Shown: positions 24,122-34,163, numbered from the stretch's first letter. The stretch is 64,000 bases of DNA from Phytopseudomonas seleniipraecipitans (GCF_900102335.1 NZ_FNBM01000001.1:889980-953979); one strand, 5' to 3'. Notes: generated by a model from the letters alone, not told the origin. A program made the numbers and translations.

Positions 24122-26371
24122 ATGATGTCGGACGATAACGAACTCTTCCTCACCTGCCCCAAAGGTCTGGAGGGGCTGCTCCTCGAGGAAGCCACCGCTC
24201 TTGGCCTGCTGCAGGCCCGTGAGCACACTTCGGCCATTCGCGGCCTGGCAAGCATGGAAACGGCGTATCGCCTGTGTCTGTGGTCGCGCCTGGCCAACCG
24301 GGTGCTGCTGGTACTGGCGCGCTTTCCAGTGCGTGATGCCGAGACGCTCTACGAGGGCGTGCTCAATGTCGATTGGTTCGAGCACCTCGAGCCGAGTGGC
24401 AGCCTGGCGGTGGAGTTCAGTGGCAACGGCTCGGGCATCGACAACACACATTTCGGTGCATTGAAGGTCAAGGACGCCATCGTCGATAAGTTGCGTCAGG
24501 CCGACGGTACCCGTCCCTCGGTAGACAAGCTCAATCCTGATATGCGGGTGCACCTGCGCCTGGATCGCGGTGAGGCGATCCTGTCGCTGGACCTGTCTGG
24601 CCACAGCCTTCACCAGCGTGGTTATCGCCTGCAGCAGGGCGCCGCGCCACTCAAGGAAAACCTCGCCGCTGCTGTGCTGATCCGCGCCGGTTGGCAGCGC
24701 ATCGCTGCCGAGGGCGGCGCGCTGGCTGACCCCATGTGCGGTGTGGGCACCTTCCTGGTGGAGGCAGCGATGATCGCCGCCGACATCGCGCCGAACCTGA
24801 CGCGTGAACAATGGGGCTTCAGCAACTGGCTCGGCCACGTGCCGGCCACCTGGAATCGCCTGCGGGCCGAAGCCGAAGAGCGCGCGGCTGCCGGTCTGGC
24901 CAAGCCGCCGTTGTGGATTCGCGGCTATGAAGCCGACCCGCGCCTGATCCAGCCCGCTCGCAACAACATCGACCGTGCCGGGTTGAGCGACTGGATCAAG
25001 GTCTATCAGGGCGAAGTCGCCACCTTTGAACCACGCCCCGACCAGAACCAGAAAGGTCTGGTGATCAGCAACCCGCCTTACGGCGAGCGCCTTGGCGACG
25101 AGGCGAGCCTCTTGTACCTCTACCAGAACCTTGGCGAGCGCCTGCGTCAGGCTTGCATGGGCTGGGAGGCAGCGGTATTTACCGGTGCGCCTGACCTGGG
25201 CAAGCGCATGGGCATTCGCAGCCACAAGCAGTACGCGTTTTGGAACGGTGCCTTGCCGTGCAAGCTGTTGCTGATCAAGGTACAGCCCGAGCAGTTCGTT
25301 ACCGGTGAGCGTCGCACCCCCGAGCAGCGTGAGCGCGAGCGCGAGCAGAGCGAACTGCAGGTCGAGGCGCCGCAGCTCAATCGCAACGGTAATCCGATCA
25401 AGTCGGCCCCGGCTCCTGTCGAGCAGGCGCGCCTCAGCGAAGGCGGGCAGATGTTCGCCAACCGGTTACAGAAGAACCTCAAGCAACTCGGCAAATGGGC
25501 GCGCCGTGAAGGCGTCGACTGTTACCGCCTGTACGATGCCGACATGCCTGAGTACGCGCTGGCTGTGGATCTTTACCACGACTGGGTGCACGTGCAGGAA
25601 TACGCCGCACCACGCTCCATCGATCCGGAAAAGGCCCAGGCACGCCTGTTCGATGCGCTGGCGGCAATTCCCCAGGCATTGGGCATCGACAAGAGCAAGG
25701 TGGTGATCAAGCGTCGCGAACGTCAGAGCGGCACCAAGCAGTACCAGCGCCAGGCCGCACAGGGCCAGTTCATGGAAGTGAAGGAGGGCGGCATCAAACT
25801 GCTGGTCAACCTGACCGACTATCTGGACACCGGCCTGTTCCTCGATCATCGTCCGTTGCGCCTGCGCATCCAGAAGGAGGCGGCGGGTAAGCGCTTCCTC
25901 AACCTGTTCTGCTACACCGCTACGGCCAGTGTGCACGCAGCTAAAGGCGGCGCCCGCAGTACGACCAGTGTCGATCTGTCGAAAACCTACCTGGATTGGG
26001 CGCGGCGCAACCTGTCGCTCAATGGTTTCTCCGACAAGAACCGTCTGGAGCAGGGGGATGTGATGAATTGGTTGGCTGATGATCGGGGCGAGTACGAGCT
26101 GATCTTCATCGACCCGCCGACCTTCTCCAACTCCAAGCGCATGGAAGGCGTGTTCGACGTGCAGCGTGACCATGTCCAGTTGCTGGATCTGGCCATGGCG
26201 CGTCTGGCGCCGGGCGGCGTGCTGTACTTCTCCAACAACTTCCTCAAGTTCCTGCTCGACGAGCAACTGCCGTCGCGTTACCAGGTGGAAGAGATCACTG
26301 CCTCGACGCTGGATCCAGATTTTGCGCGCAACGCCAAGATTCACCGCGCCTGGAAGCTGATGGCCAAGTAA
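24122..26371 (+). CDS. rlmL: 23S rRNA methyltransferase RlmKL (bifunctional m2G2445 / m7G2069)
   Basis: A 749-residue fusion of two methyltransferases. Order: N-terminal ferredoxin-like/THUMP region (1-160), RlmL domain with LADPMCGVGTFLVEAA and catalytic NPPYGERL, a charged linker (TPEQREREREQSELQ, about 400-440), then the RlmK domain with FLNLFCYTATASVHAA and FIDPPTFSNSKR. This is the normal proteobacterial fusion. It modifies G2445 and G2069 of 23S rRNA. Two consecutive ATG codons open the gene; GGA just upstream gives only a weak ribosome binding site. Confidence 0.95.
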   Translation: MMSDDNELFLTCPKGLEGLLLEEATALGLLQAREHTSAIRGLASMETAYRLCLWSRLANRVLLVLARFPVRDAETLYEGVLNVDWFEHLEPSGSLAVEFSGNGSGIDNTHFGALKVKDAIVDKLRQADGTRPSVDKLNPDMRVHLRLDRGEAILSLDLSGHSLHQRGYRLQQGAAPLKENLAAAVLIRAGWQRIAAEGGALADPMCGVGTFLVEAAMIAADIAPNLTREQWGFSNWLGHVPATWNRLRAEAEERAAAGLAKPPLWIRGYEADPRLIQPARNNIDRAGLSDWIKVYQGEVATFEPRPDQNQKGLVISNPPYGERLGDEASLLYLYQNLGERLRQACMGWEAAVFTGAPDLGKRMGIRSHKQYAFWNGALPCKLLLIKVQPEQFVTGERRTPEQREREREQSELQVEAPQLNRNGNPIKSAPAPVEQARLSEGGQMFANRLQKNLKQLGKWARREGVDCYRLYDADMPEYALAVDLYHDWVHVQEYAAPRSIDPEKAQARLFDALAAIPQALGIDKSKVVIKRRERQSGTKQYQRQAAQGQFMEVKEGGIKLLVNLTDYLDTGLFLDHRPLRLRIQKEAAGKRFLNLFCYTATASVHAAKGGARSTTSVDLSKTYLDWARRNLSLNGFSDKNRLEQGDVMNWLADDRGEYELIFIDPPTFSNSKRMEGVFDVQRDHVQLLDLAMARLAPGGVLYFSNNFLKFLLDEQLPSRYQVEEITASTLDPDFARNAKIHRAWKLMAK

Positions 26372-26390
26372 CGCCGCAACGCAGGTAACC

Positions 26391-26443
26391 GTAGCCTGCG
26401 CAGCGATACCCAGGGCAATTTCCTAGGTGTCGCTGCGCTCGGC
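26391..26443. repeat. Intergenic palindromic repeat related to the one at 4870-4951
   Basis: CGCAGCGATACC (26399-26410) pairs with GGTGTCGCTGCG (26426-26437) at 11 of 12 positions. The 14-base core GCGCAGCGATACCC is identical to that at 4886-4899. It fills the gap between rlmL and the convergent dacB and may serve as their terminator. Confidence 0.6.
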
Positions 26444-26460
26444 TCAGGCGACCTCGGTCT

Positions 26461-27939
26461 TTACCTGGCAGCAGCTTTCGGCTGCTTGTAGAGGTCGAGC
26501 AATACCTGGTCGAGAATCACCGAGGCGCCCCAGGGTTTCGGGTCGTTGAGAATCGCCACAACCGCCCAGCTGTTGCCGTTGTTGTCGCGACTGAACCCGG
26601 CGATTGCACGCACATTGTTCAAGGTGCCGGTCTTGATGTGCGCCTGGCCGGCCATCGGCGTGTTGCGCAGGCGTTTGCGCATGGTGCCGTCCAGCGCAAC
26701 GATCGGCATGGAGCTGATGAACTCCGCGGAATAGGGGCTCTTCCAGGCCGCCTCGAGAATACGGCCCATTTCTCGGGCGCTCAGCCGTTCGGCGCGGGAC
26801 AGGCCGGAACCGTTCTCCATCACCAGCTGTGGCGCGGTAATGCCCTTGCGGGCCAGCCAAGCACGGATCACCCGCTGTGCGGCGTGAGCATCATCGACAT
26901 CGGCTGTAGTACGGTTCTGTGCACCAATGCTGAGGAACAACTGGCGGGCCATGGTGTTGTTACTGTATTTGTTGATGTCGCGGATGATCTCTACCAGATC
27001 GGGCGAAAAAGCGCGCGCCAGCAGGCTCGCACTCTTTGGCACTTCGGCCTGGCGATTGCCGCCCATGATGTTGCCGCCCAGTTCCTGGAAGATCGCCCGT
27101 ACGGCACCCGCGGCGTAACCGGGATGATCGAGCAGCGACAGATAGGTTTGGGCGCTACAGCCATCGGTCAACTGACCCGTGACGATCACGCGGGTACCGT
27201 CGAATTCCTTGACCGGGTTGTAGCGTACATCGGGCCAGGCGGGGCACTTGCCGGCCTTGAGCACCTTAACCTGATTATCCAGAGTCAGGCCCGCCAGCGG
27301 TGGTTCGGCAGCAACGGTGACCTTGCCGTCCTCGGCGCGGGCAATGAAACGCAGCGCCTTGAGGTTGACCAGCAGCGAATCCGGTGTGACAAGGTATGGC
27401 TTGTTGGCATCGCCGCCGTCGTCATTGAAGGCGGGCAGATCCGGCTGCGCGAAATAACTGCGGTCGAGCACCAGATCGCCGGTCACCTGACGTACACCAT
27501 TGGCGCGCAGGTCGCGCAGCAGCAGCCACAGCTTTTCCATGTTCAGCTTGGGGTCGCCGCCGCCCTTGAGGTAAAGATTGCCGTTGAGCACGCCGTCCTT
27601 GAGTTGGCCGTCGGTATAGAACTCGGTCTTCCACTGGTACGTCGGGCCAAGCAGCTCGAGCGCTGCAAAGGTGGTCAGCAGTTTCATGGTCGAGGCCGGG
27701 TTCACCGAGACATCGGCATTGAACACTGTGCCATTGCCAGGGCCGGTCAGCGGCAAGGTAACCACCGACAACGACTGCTGACCGATCTTGTTGGTCTTGA
27801 GGCTTTTGGCCACGCTTTCGGGCAACGTGGTGCTGGGCGCCGCAAGGGCGGGAAGGGCCACCGGCAATACAAGGCAGGCGAGGGCCAGAGGGCGCAGAAT
27901 GCGCAGCCTCCGTACGGCAGGTACTACAGAAAATCGCAT
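26461..27939 (-). CDS. dacB: D-alanyl-D-alanine carboxypeptidase/endopeptidase (PBP4 type)
   Basis: A 492-residue periplasmic serine peptidase of the S13 family. The signal peptide ends near LPALAAPS (about residue 34). The active-site triad is complete: SxxK as STMK, SxN as SNN in NKYSNNTMARQ, and KTG in HIKTGTLNNVRA. PBP4 trims and cleaves peptidoglycan cross-links; in P. aeruginosa its loss induces AmpC. ATG 27939 is chosen over GTG 27942 because GGGAG is six bases upstream. Confidence 0.95.
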   Translation of the reverse strand: MRFSVVPAVRRLRILRPLALACLVLPVALPALAAPSTTLPESVAKSLKTNKIGQQSLSVVTLPLTGPGNGTVFNADVSVNPASTMKLLTTFAALELLGPTYQWKTEFYTDGQLKDGVLNGNLYLKGGGDPKLNMEKLWLLLRDLRANGVRQVTGDLVLDRSYFAQPDLPAFNDDGGDANKPYLVTPDSLLVNLKALRFIARAEDGKVTVAAEPPLAGLTLDNQVKVLKAGKCPAWPDVRYNPVKEFDGTRVIVTGQLTDGCSAQTYLSLLDHPGYAAGAVRAIFQELGGNIMGGNRQAEVPKSASLLARAFSPDLVEIIRDINKYSNNTMARQLFLSIGAQNRTTADVDDAHAAQRVIRAWLARKGITAPQLVMENGSGLSRAERLSAREMGRILEAAWKSPYSAEFISSMPIVALDGTMRKRLRNTPMAGQAHIKTGTLNNVRAIAGFSRDNNGNSWAVVAILNDPKPWGASVILDQVLLDLYKQPKAAAR

Positions 27940-28165
27940 CACGGGCTCCCACGGCAGTTCGGGACAATGCGACGCATTATGCCCGACGGCCAGGCGGTCA
28001 GGGCCTCGATTGTGGCTTTTTTATGCCTGTGATGGTTGACGGAGGCGGCGAGACAACTCACGTTGCGCCAGTTGTCGTCGCGCCTATTTTTCGTCGGCTG
28101 ACGGGCATCGCGGCCGCTAAGCTGGTAGAGTGCCGCGCGTTATCACTCTGCAAGGATTTTTACCC

Positions 28166-28510
28166 ATGGCTACCAATCGTTCCCGTCGTCTGCGCAAGAA
28201 ACTCTGTGTAGACGAATTTCAGGAGCTGGGTTTCGAGCTGAACCTGAACTTCAAGGAAGACCTGAGCGACGAAGCCGTCGATGCCTTCCTCGATGCGTTC
28301 CTGAGCGACGCCATGACTGCCAATGGTCTGGGCTACGTCGGCGGTGACGACTATGGTCTGGTATGCCTGTCCAAGCGTGGCTCGGTCAGCGAAGAACAGC
28401 GCGCTGCGGTCGAAGCCTGGCTCAAGGGCCGCTCGGAGCTGGTGGATTTCACCATCAGCCCGCTGATCGACGTTTGGTATCCGGAAAACGAGATCAACTC
28501 GGCTTCCTGA
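28166..28510 (+). CDS. yggL: YggL family (DUF469) ribosome-associated protein
   Basis: A 114-residue protein starting MATNRSRRLRKKL, followed by the YggL/DUF469 pattern LCVDEFQELGFELN and FTISPLIDVWYPEN. YggL has been found bound to the large ribosomal subunit in E. coli. AAGGA (28152-28156) sets the start. A hairpin terminator follows immediately. Confidence 0.9.
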   Translation: MATNRSRRLRKKLCVDEFQELGFELNLNFKEDLSDEAVDAFLDAFLSDAMTANGLGYVGGDDYGLVCLSKRGSVSEEQRAAVEAWLKGRSELVDFTISPLIDVWYPENEINSAS

Positions 28511-28517
28511 TCCAAGC

Positions 28518-28541
28518 AAGGGCCTCGTCAGAGGCCCTTTT
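28518..28541. terminator. Terminator shared by yggL and the convergent sensor gene
   Basis: AGGGCCTC (28519-28526) and GAGGCCCT (28531-28538) form an 8-bp stem with loop GTCA, then TTT. The loop holds the TGA stop codon of the minus-strand gene (28528-28530), so the stem also encodes that protein's last residues. Confidence 0.8.
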
Positions 28542-30309
28542 CATGTCGAGTCGCTTCCTGACGACTCTCCAGATGCCGCGCGGCAATAGCCGCAACGGCC
28601 TCGCTGAATGCCACGCACTGTTCGCTGCGGATACCTGCGTCGCCATCCAGTGCATCTTCGCGCTGAAGCAGCACCCACATGCCGAGCAGTTCCCCGCGCC
28701 GGTCATTCAGGGCGATCGCCAGCAGATTTACTCGCGGCGCGCCGAGCTCGCTGAGCAGCGGCTGAAAATCTCCCGCCTTGTCGAACCCTAATGAAATCGA
28801 TGCGCGTCCTGTCACCAGCGCCTGGCGCAGCCATGCCGGTATGTCTGGGCTGTCCAGCAGGTGCTTGTTCAGGTCGCGACTGCGCAATTTGTGGTTAGCT
28901 GGTTCGAACTGCAGCGTATCGGGTGCCAGGTAACCGTCATCGCGCAAGTAGACGATAGCTGCCTGAGCCTCGACCGCCTGCAGGGTTTGTTGGGCGATCC
29001 AGTTCAGCAGTGCCTGGGTGCTCGGTTGGTGACCCAGCTCGGCGATGATCGCCTGGTAGCGGGCGAGGGCGCGATTCGTTTGGGTCATGGACTGGGCGAG
29101 CCAGTCGACTTCTAGCACCGAGGAGCGCAAGCCACCGCCCGCGGCGAAATCAAAACGCCCGGTCGCTTCGGTCTGTTCTTGCAGCCCCGCAAGCGGTCGG
29201 GTGATGCAGCGTGACACGAGCCAGGCGATGGGCAGGCACAGCAGCAAGGTAGTGAGCGTGATCAGTGCGCCTTGCCAGCGAATCCGGTACGCATCGGCGA
29301 GCAATTCGTCCTCCGGCACCAGCAGGGCCAGGTACAGGCCGTCAGGGCTACCTTCCCTGAGGTGGTGGCGAGAAACTACCCAGCGACGTTTGTTCAGCGT
29401 TTCGATGCCTTGTTGGTTGAGACCCGGCGTCAGTTCTTCAAGCGCCTCGGCCAGTTCAGGCAGCAGTTCGGTTGCCGGTTTCAGCCTGGGCTCAGCGCCT
29501 GTGGTCAGCAAGCGCTGGCTGTCAGGGTAGGCGACCGCCAGGCCTCTGGCATCGAACAGTACGACCTCGCTGCCGGGCGTGACTTTGTGCTTGATCAGTG
29601 TGTTGGAAAGGTCTTCAAGGGTGAGATCGGCGGCGATTACCGCCTGCTCGCCGACGGCGTTAGCCAGTGTGGTGCCGATTGCGCCAGAGGAAAAAAATAC
29701 ATAGGGCGTCGTGGTGGCAATGCCCGGCTGGATGCTGGCACGGACGTACCACTCGCGCATCCGTGGATCATAAGCATGGTCGTGCAGCGAACGACGTTCC
29801 AGCAGGTTGAGCGCTTCATCGAAAAACAGGTATTCGCCTGCCGGGTTGGCGCCTGCCAGCTCTATTGACCAGATCTGCAGCGAAGCACTGGGTGGTGCCT
29901 GGAATTGGCGCTGCAGGGATGAATTGCGCAGGGCGCGCACCATGAAGAAGTCGCCGTTCTGGTAACCGACATATAAAGAGGCCAGCTTGGGGTTGTCGCG
30001 CAGCGCCCGAGCGAAGGGTGCTAGCAGGGGAAGCCGGGTCTGCAGGTCGCTGCCGCGCGTACCTTCTACGAACGCCAGCACGCCGAGCAAATGATCAATC
30101 GGCTGGTAGGTGGCACTGATGTCCTGCTGCACCTCCTCCTGAATGCGCTCGAACAAGGTGGCGCTACTGGAAAAGATGATCGCAGTGGTCTGGCGATAGT
30201 TGAATATTCCCAGTACGCCGCCGGCAAGCAGCAGCATCAGCATGAACAGCACGCTGATATGAACGTGCAGAGGAAACCTGCGTTCTCTGCGGCGAAAGCT
30301 GCTTGGCAT
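28528..30309 (-). CDS. Membrane sensor with dCache, HAMP and GAF-like domains and no visible output domain
   Basis: A 593-residue protein. TM1 lies at about residues 18-38, then a double-Cache periplasmic sensor domain (DPRMREWYVRAS is a typical dCache phrase), TM2 near residues 340-358, a HAMP segment after SRCITRPLAGLQEQTE, a helical linker and a C-terminal GAF-like domain. It ends without kinase, GGDEF, HD-GYP or cyclase domain. ATG 30309 is preferred over an in-frame TTG at 30339 because GGGAG lies nine bases upstream. Related Pseudomonas sensors usually continue into an effector domain; here the stop sits inside a terminator hairpin. Confidence 0.82.
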   Translation of the reverse strand: MPSSFRRRERRFPLHVHISVLFMLMLLLAGGVLGIFNYRQTTAIIFSSSATLFERIQEEVQQDISATYQPIDHLLGVLAFVEGTRGSDLQTRLPLLAPFARALRDNPKLASLYVGYQNGDFFMVRALRNSSLQRQFQAPPSASLQIWSIELAGANPAGEYLFFDEALNLLERRSLHDHAYDPRMREWYVRASIQPGIATTTPYVFFSSGAIGTTLANAVGEQAVIAADLTLEDLSNTLIKHKVTPGSEVVLFDARGLAVAYPDSQRLLTTGAEPRLKPATELLPELAEALEELTPGLNQQGIETLNKRRWVVSRHHLREGSPDGLYLALLVPEDELLADAYRIRWQGALITLTTLLLCLPIAWLVSRCITRPLAGLQEQTEATGRFDFAAGGGLRSSVLEVDWLAQSMTQTNRALARYQAIIAELGHQPSTQALLNWIAQQTLQAVEAQAAIVYLRDDGYLAPDTLQFEPANHKLRSRDLNKHLLDSPDIPAWLRQALVTGRASISLGFDKAGDFQPLLSELGAPRVNLLAIALNDRRGELLGMWVLLQREDALDGDAGIRSEQCVAFSEAVAAIAARHLESRQEATRHEKGL

Positions 30310-30359
30310 CGCGCGTCGCTCCCTGTTTGCGCCAGTCAAAGGCCAGCATAGTCAAGCGT

Positions 30360-31457
30360 TTACAGCTCTGTCGACTTGGGCGACGATACGTTGTCATTGT
30401 TGCGCACGGTTCGCTGTTTTGCTGCTGCGCGGTTGCCCAGCCACTGCCGCAGCCCATGCATCAGCAGGGCGATGAACAGGGTCAGGAGAATTCCGAGGGT
30501 GACGTTGAACAGGCGTACCTGTGGCAGATGCCAGTCCTTGGCCAGGCTCTCGGCGAGCAGCACGAAGCAGACGGTGGTCTGTAGTACGAACAGGCCATAG
30601 TTATGGGCTTGCAGTGCGCGACTGAGGGTGATCAGCGGCAGCATGATGGCCACCATCAGCGGTGGGCTCTGTAGGCTATTGCCAAACAGGATCAGCAGCC
30701 CGGCGGCGCTGAGGCTGGCCATGCTCGCCTGCAGTGCGCGCACCAGGCTGCCTCTGAATTCCATTTGCAGGGTGGTGACGACCGCGAGCGTCAGCCAGTA
30801 GCCCCTTTGCAGATGCGCCAGGTTGACGATCAGGCCGGCCAGCGAAACAGCGAGTGTGCAGCCCAGCGCATACAGCCACCATTGCTGACGTGACTGTCGG
30901 CGTGCATGCCGGCGCAATACCTTGAGCAGGCTCACCACGCGCGGCATGTAGGGCCACATGCGCAGGCCGTGAACACCGCGCAGGCCAAATGCCAGAAGCA
31001 TCACCCACAATCCGCCAAGAATGAACAGCATGGCGATCGCATAGGGGTTGTTCAATGCGCTGCTGCCGTATTGGCCTTGGCCGAGGCACAGACACACCGT
31101 GAGGCCGATACCCAACTTGCCGGCTTCGGTGCCGTAGCGCTGCAGCCAGGCCAGCAGCAGGCCGAAGCTGGCGAACAACCCCAGGCTGATCAGCGGGTGG
31201 GTCGCCGACCAGAAGCCCAGGCCCGCGCTGCAAGCGCCAAGTGCGGTGAGCAGGAGCATGCGCAGCATGCCGAAGCGGTGCAGCGGGTTGGCCTGGGCCG
31301 CCTGGAAGGCGCCGACCGAAGCCCATAGAAAACCCGGGTGCGCGCTAAACAGTCCCAACAGCAAAGGCAGAGCACAGCCCAGGCCCGCTACCACAGCCGG
31401 GCCCCAGGCTGGCGGCCCGGCGTGCCAGCTGAACAGCTGTCGAAGCACCTTGCGCAT
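30360..31457 (-). CDS. FUSC-family membrane protein
   Basis: A 365-residue protein with ten or more hydrophobic helices in two groups separated by a basic cytoplasmic loop (LLKVLRRHARRQSRQQWW). This layout fits the FUSC / aromatic-acid exporter superfamily, though without the large cytoplasmic domain of AaeB-type proteins. It begins two bases after the dgt stop, so the two genes are co-transcribed. The substrate is unknown. Confidence 0.75.
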   Translation of the reverse strand: MRKVLRQLFSWHAGPPAWGPAVVAGLGCALPLLLGLFSAHPGFLWASVGAFQAAQANPLHRFGMLRMLLLTALGACSAGLGFWSATHPLISLGLFASFGLLLAWLQRYGTEAGKLGIGLTVCLCLGQGQYGSSALNNPYAIAMLFILGGLWVMLLAFGLRGVHGLRMWPYMPRVVSLLKVLRRHARRQSRQQWWLYALGCTLAVSLAGLIVNLAHLQRGYWLTLAVVTTLQMEFRGSLVRALQASMASLSAAGLLILFGNSLQSPPLMVAIMLPLITLSRALQAHNYGLFVLQTTVCFVLLAESLAKDWHLPQVRLFNVTLGILLTLFIALLMHGLRQWLGNRAAAKQRTVRNNDNVSSPKSTEL

Positions 31458-31459
31458 GG

Positions 31460-32791
31460 TCAAACCGGGCTCGAGCGACCGGTCATTTCGCGCGCCATTT
31501 CGGTGGCGTAGCTGTCGGTCATGCCGGCGATGAAATCGATCATGCGCATGAAGGAGCGGTACAGCGGCCACTGCGGATCAGGCGCGTTATGACCGAGCAG
31601 GTCGAGGATACGACGGTTCTTGAACGACAGGGCGCCGCCACCATGTTGTTCCAGGGCTGCGCCACAAAAGGCGTTGAGAAGAATTTCCAGAGTGGTGTAG
31701 GCGCCAATCTCATGGAGGGTCTTGCGTTTGTCCTGAAAGATCTTCTCTCGGGCCAGTCCCTTGGCGGCTTGTACACAATGCTTGGCAGGGCCATGCATGT
31801 GTTCGACCAGATCACCTTCCAGGGTGCCGGCGAGCAGTGCCGTTTGCTGCTCGACGAAGGCGTGAGCCGCCGAATTGGTCAGGTGCTCGATGGCCTTGCC
31901 GCGCAGGATCGCCAGCTTGCGTCGGCGCGAGTCGTTGGGGCCCAGCTGGCGATAGGTTTCAGGCAAGTCATCACCCACCAAATCGAGCAGCAATGACTCC
32001 ACTTCGGCGTAGTCGAGCAACTCCATTTCCAGGCCGTCTTCCAGGTCGATCAGGCCGTAGCAGATGTCATCTGCCGCTTCCATCAGGTAGACCAGCGGGT
32101 GCCGAGCCCAGCGCTGTTCTTCGAGTTGTGGCAGACCTAGCTTGCTGGCGATCTGCTCGAGCAGCGGCAGCTCGCTCTGGTAACAGCCGAACTTGTGCTT
32201 CTTGTAGCCCAAAGCCTCGGCGTGGCGGGACGTCCAGGGGTACTTGAGGTAAGCGCCGAGGGTCGCGTAGGTCAGCCGTGTGCCGCCATCGAACTGGTGG
32301 TACTCGAGCTGGGTAAGTACGCGGAAGCCTTGGGCATTGCCTTCGAAACTGAGGAAGTCGCCGCGTTCGGCTTCGCTCATGGCATCCAGCCAGCCACGAC
32401 CGGCCGCCTGTTGGAACCAGTGGCGGATAGCGTCCTCACCGGAATGGCCGAATGGCGGGTTGCCGATGTCGTGGGCCAGGCAGGACGATTGCACCACCAT
32501 GCCCAGGTCGCTCGGCTCGCACCAGGCCGGCAGATCGCTGCGCAAAATCTCGCCGACGCGCATGCCCAGGGAACGGCCGACGCAGCTCACTTCCAGAGAG
32601 TGGGTCAGGCGCGTGTGGATGTGGTCGTTGCTGGATACGGGATGCACCTGGGTTTTACGGCCCAGACGGCGGAACGCGCCGGAAAAGATGATCCGATCAT
32701 GATCCTTGTGAAACGGGCTGCGGCCCAGTTCATCGGCGCTGGGCGACGGTTTGCCTAGACGTTCACGGGTGAGCAGGGTTTGCCAGTCCAA
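31460..32791 (-). CDS. dgt: Deoxyguanosinetriphosphate triphosphohydrolase-like protein
   Basis: A 443-residue HD-superfamily enzyme that removes triphosphate from dGTP or other dNTPs. The metal-binding residues are visible in [10 protein letters not shown] (first H) and [15 protein letters not shown] (HD pair). The length equals the Pseudomonas type. The start codon is TTG (32791): AAGGA on the coding strand is seven bases upstream and the N-terminus ([13 protein letters not shown]) is that expected in the genus. It is followed after 2 bp by the FUSC gene. Confidence 0.92.
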   Translation of the reverse strand: MDWQTLLTRERLGKPSPSADELGRSPFHKDHDRIIFSGAFRRLGRKTQVHPVSSNDHIHTRLTHSLEVSCVGRSLGMRVGEILRSDLPAWCEPSDLGMVVQSSCLAHDIGNPPFGHSGEDAIRHWFQQAAGRGWLDAMSEAERGDFLSFEGNAQGFRVLTQLEYHQFDGGTRLTYATLGAYLKYPWTSRHAEALGYKKHKFGCYQSELPLLEQIASKLGLPQLEEQRWARHPLVYLMEAADDICYGLIDLEDGLEMELLDYAEVESLLLDLVGDDLPETYRQLGPNDSRRRKLAILRGKAIEHLTNSAAHAFVEQQTALLAGTLEGDLVEHMHGPAKHCVQAAKGLAREKIFQDKRKTLHEIGAYTTLEILLNAFCGAALEQHGGGALSFKNRRILDLLGHNAPDPQWPLYRSFMRMIDFIAGMTDSYATEMAREMTGRSSPV

Positions 32792-32920
32792 GCGTGCTTC
32801 CTTTGCCGGGGACGATGGCTCAGCCGTCGTCGGTCAGGTGCGTGCGTTGCCAGCGGCAGCGCATATGCGAATTGCCCGTTAGCTTCCCTGTTCGCTGAAG
32901 CAACTGCAAGGCCACATCCA

Positions 32921-34090
32921 CTAAAGTCCACGGGCGTCGATATCGACCAGCAACAGACGGGCACCGTTGTCGATGAATTGTCCGGCAGTCAGGCAATACT
33001 GGTTACTCGTAGCGTCGCGGTAAGTGCTGGAAAGGATCAGGCGGCGTTCTTCCCAGCCCTCGGCGAGCACTTGGTAGAAATACGGCCGCCACGACCAGTT
33101 GTGGCCCAGGTAGCGGCTGTCGGTCTGCCAGATGCCGTCACGCCATTCCAGATTGGGGGTGATTTGCGTGCCGTGGCGATCACATTGATACAGGCGCAAC
33201 AGCCATGGGTACGCGGTTGGCGGCGCCAACGCCGTCGGCGTGGCGCTTTCGAGGTGGGTCTTGAGCTGTGCGAACAGCTCGGCAAGCTGCTTGCGCAGGA
33301 CCATCAGGCGGGCACGCTCGGCCAGCTTCTGCTGCACATATTGATCGCGCAGGCTGGCGAAGCGCTTCAGGAAGGCGTCGTTATGAAAGAATTCGCGCTC
33401 TGGCTGGGCAAACAGGTAGCCCTGTACATAGCGGGCGCCGCATTCGAGAGCGAAATCCAGCTCCGCACGGGTTTCAACGCCTTCAGCGATGATCCAGCAA
33501 CCGGTTTTCTCGGCCATCATGGCAAGTGCTTTGACTACCTCGCCACTCGGCCCGCCACGGGCTGCCTCCTGAAACAGGCGCATGTCCAACTTGAGGATGT
33601 CGGGTTGGAGCGCCAGAACCCGGTCGAGCTGCGAGTAACCGGCGCCGAAATCATCAATGGCGATGCGCGCCCCTGCTTCGCGGTAGCGAGCGACTACGCC
33701 GGGCAGGCGCTGGCTGGCGCCGCCCAGTTCAGTGATCTCGAACACTATTCGCCGCGGGTCGATGCCGCTGCGCTCAAGCTGTTTGAGGCTTGGCAATGGC
33801 TGCTCCGGGCGCAGCCGGCTGATCCAGCGCGGCGAGATATTCAGACTTAGGAACCATTGCGCTGGCGCTTCATGAAAGCGCATCAACGCTTGCCCGCGAA
33901 CGTCCCGATCAAGTCGGCGCAGCGCGGCAGGAGGCGTTTTGGGGTTAGCGAACAGCGGGCCAGCGGAGTGCAGCCGACCCTGCGCATCACGCACGCGGGC
34001 GAGTGCTTCAACACCGGCTATCTGGCCCGTGGCCGTATCGATGAAAGGTTGGAAGACGGCGAGCGGTTGACCGTCGAGCACCGAACACAT
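32921..34090 (-). CDS. EAL-domain cyclic-di-GMP phosphodiesterase with YkuI-type C-terminal domain
   Basis: A 389-residue protein without membrane segments. Residues 1-245 are an EAL domain with VEALARV, NISPRW, FEITE, IDDFGAGYSQLD and IAEGVET, so the catalytic metal and substrate residues appear intact. A helical linker (about 245-290) leads to a Cache-like domain resembling the C-terminal domain of B. subtilis YkuI (RPYFYQVLAEGWEERRLILS). It probably degrades c-di-GMP in response to a small molecule. It stands 129 bp upstream of dgt on the same strand. Confidence 0.88.
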   Translation of the reverse strand: MCSVLDGQPLAVFQPFIDTATGQIAGVEALARVRDAQGRLHSAGPLFANPKTPPAALRRLDRDVRGQALMRFHEAPAQWFLSLNISPRWISRLRPEQPLPSLKQLERSGIDPRRIVFEITELGGASQRLPGVVARYREAGARIAIDDFGAGYSQLDRVLALQPDILKLDMRLFQEAARGGPSGEVVKALAMMAEKTGCWIIAEGVETRAELDFALECGARYVQGYLFAQPEREFFHNDAFLKRFASLRDQYVQQKLAERARLMVLRKQLAELFAQLKTHLESATPTALAPPTAYPWLLRLYQCDRHGTQITPNLEWRDGIWQTDSRYLGHNWSWRPYFYQVLAEGWEERRLILSSTYRDATSNQYCLTAGQFIDNGARLLLVDIDARGL

Positions 34091-34163
34091 CCTTAGTAAA
34101 GAGAACGGTAGAGGCCGGGCGCACCCGGCTGCAAACCATTACCGCTAGCAAGAATGTAGCCAG

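Noticed and set aside
26638..28032. 464-residue plus-strand ORF
   Set aside because: Antisense to dacB, which has all three penicillin-binding motifs.
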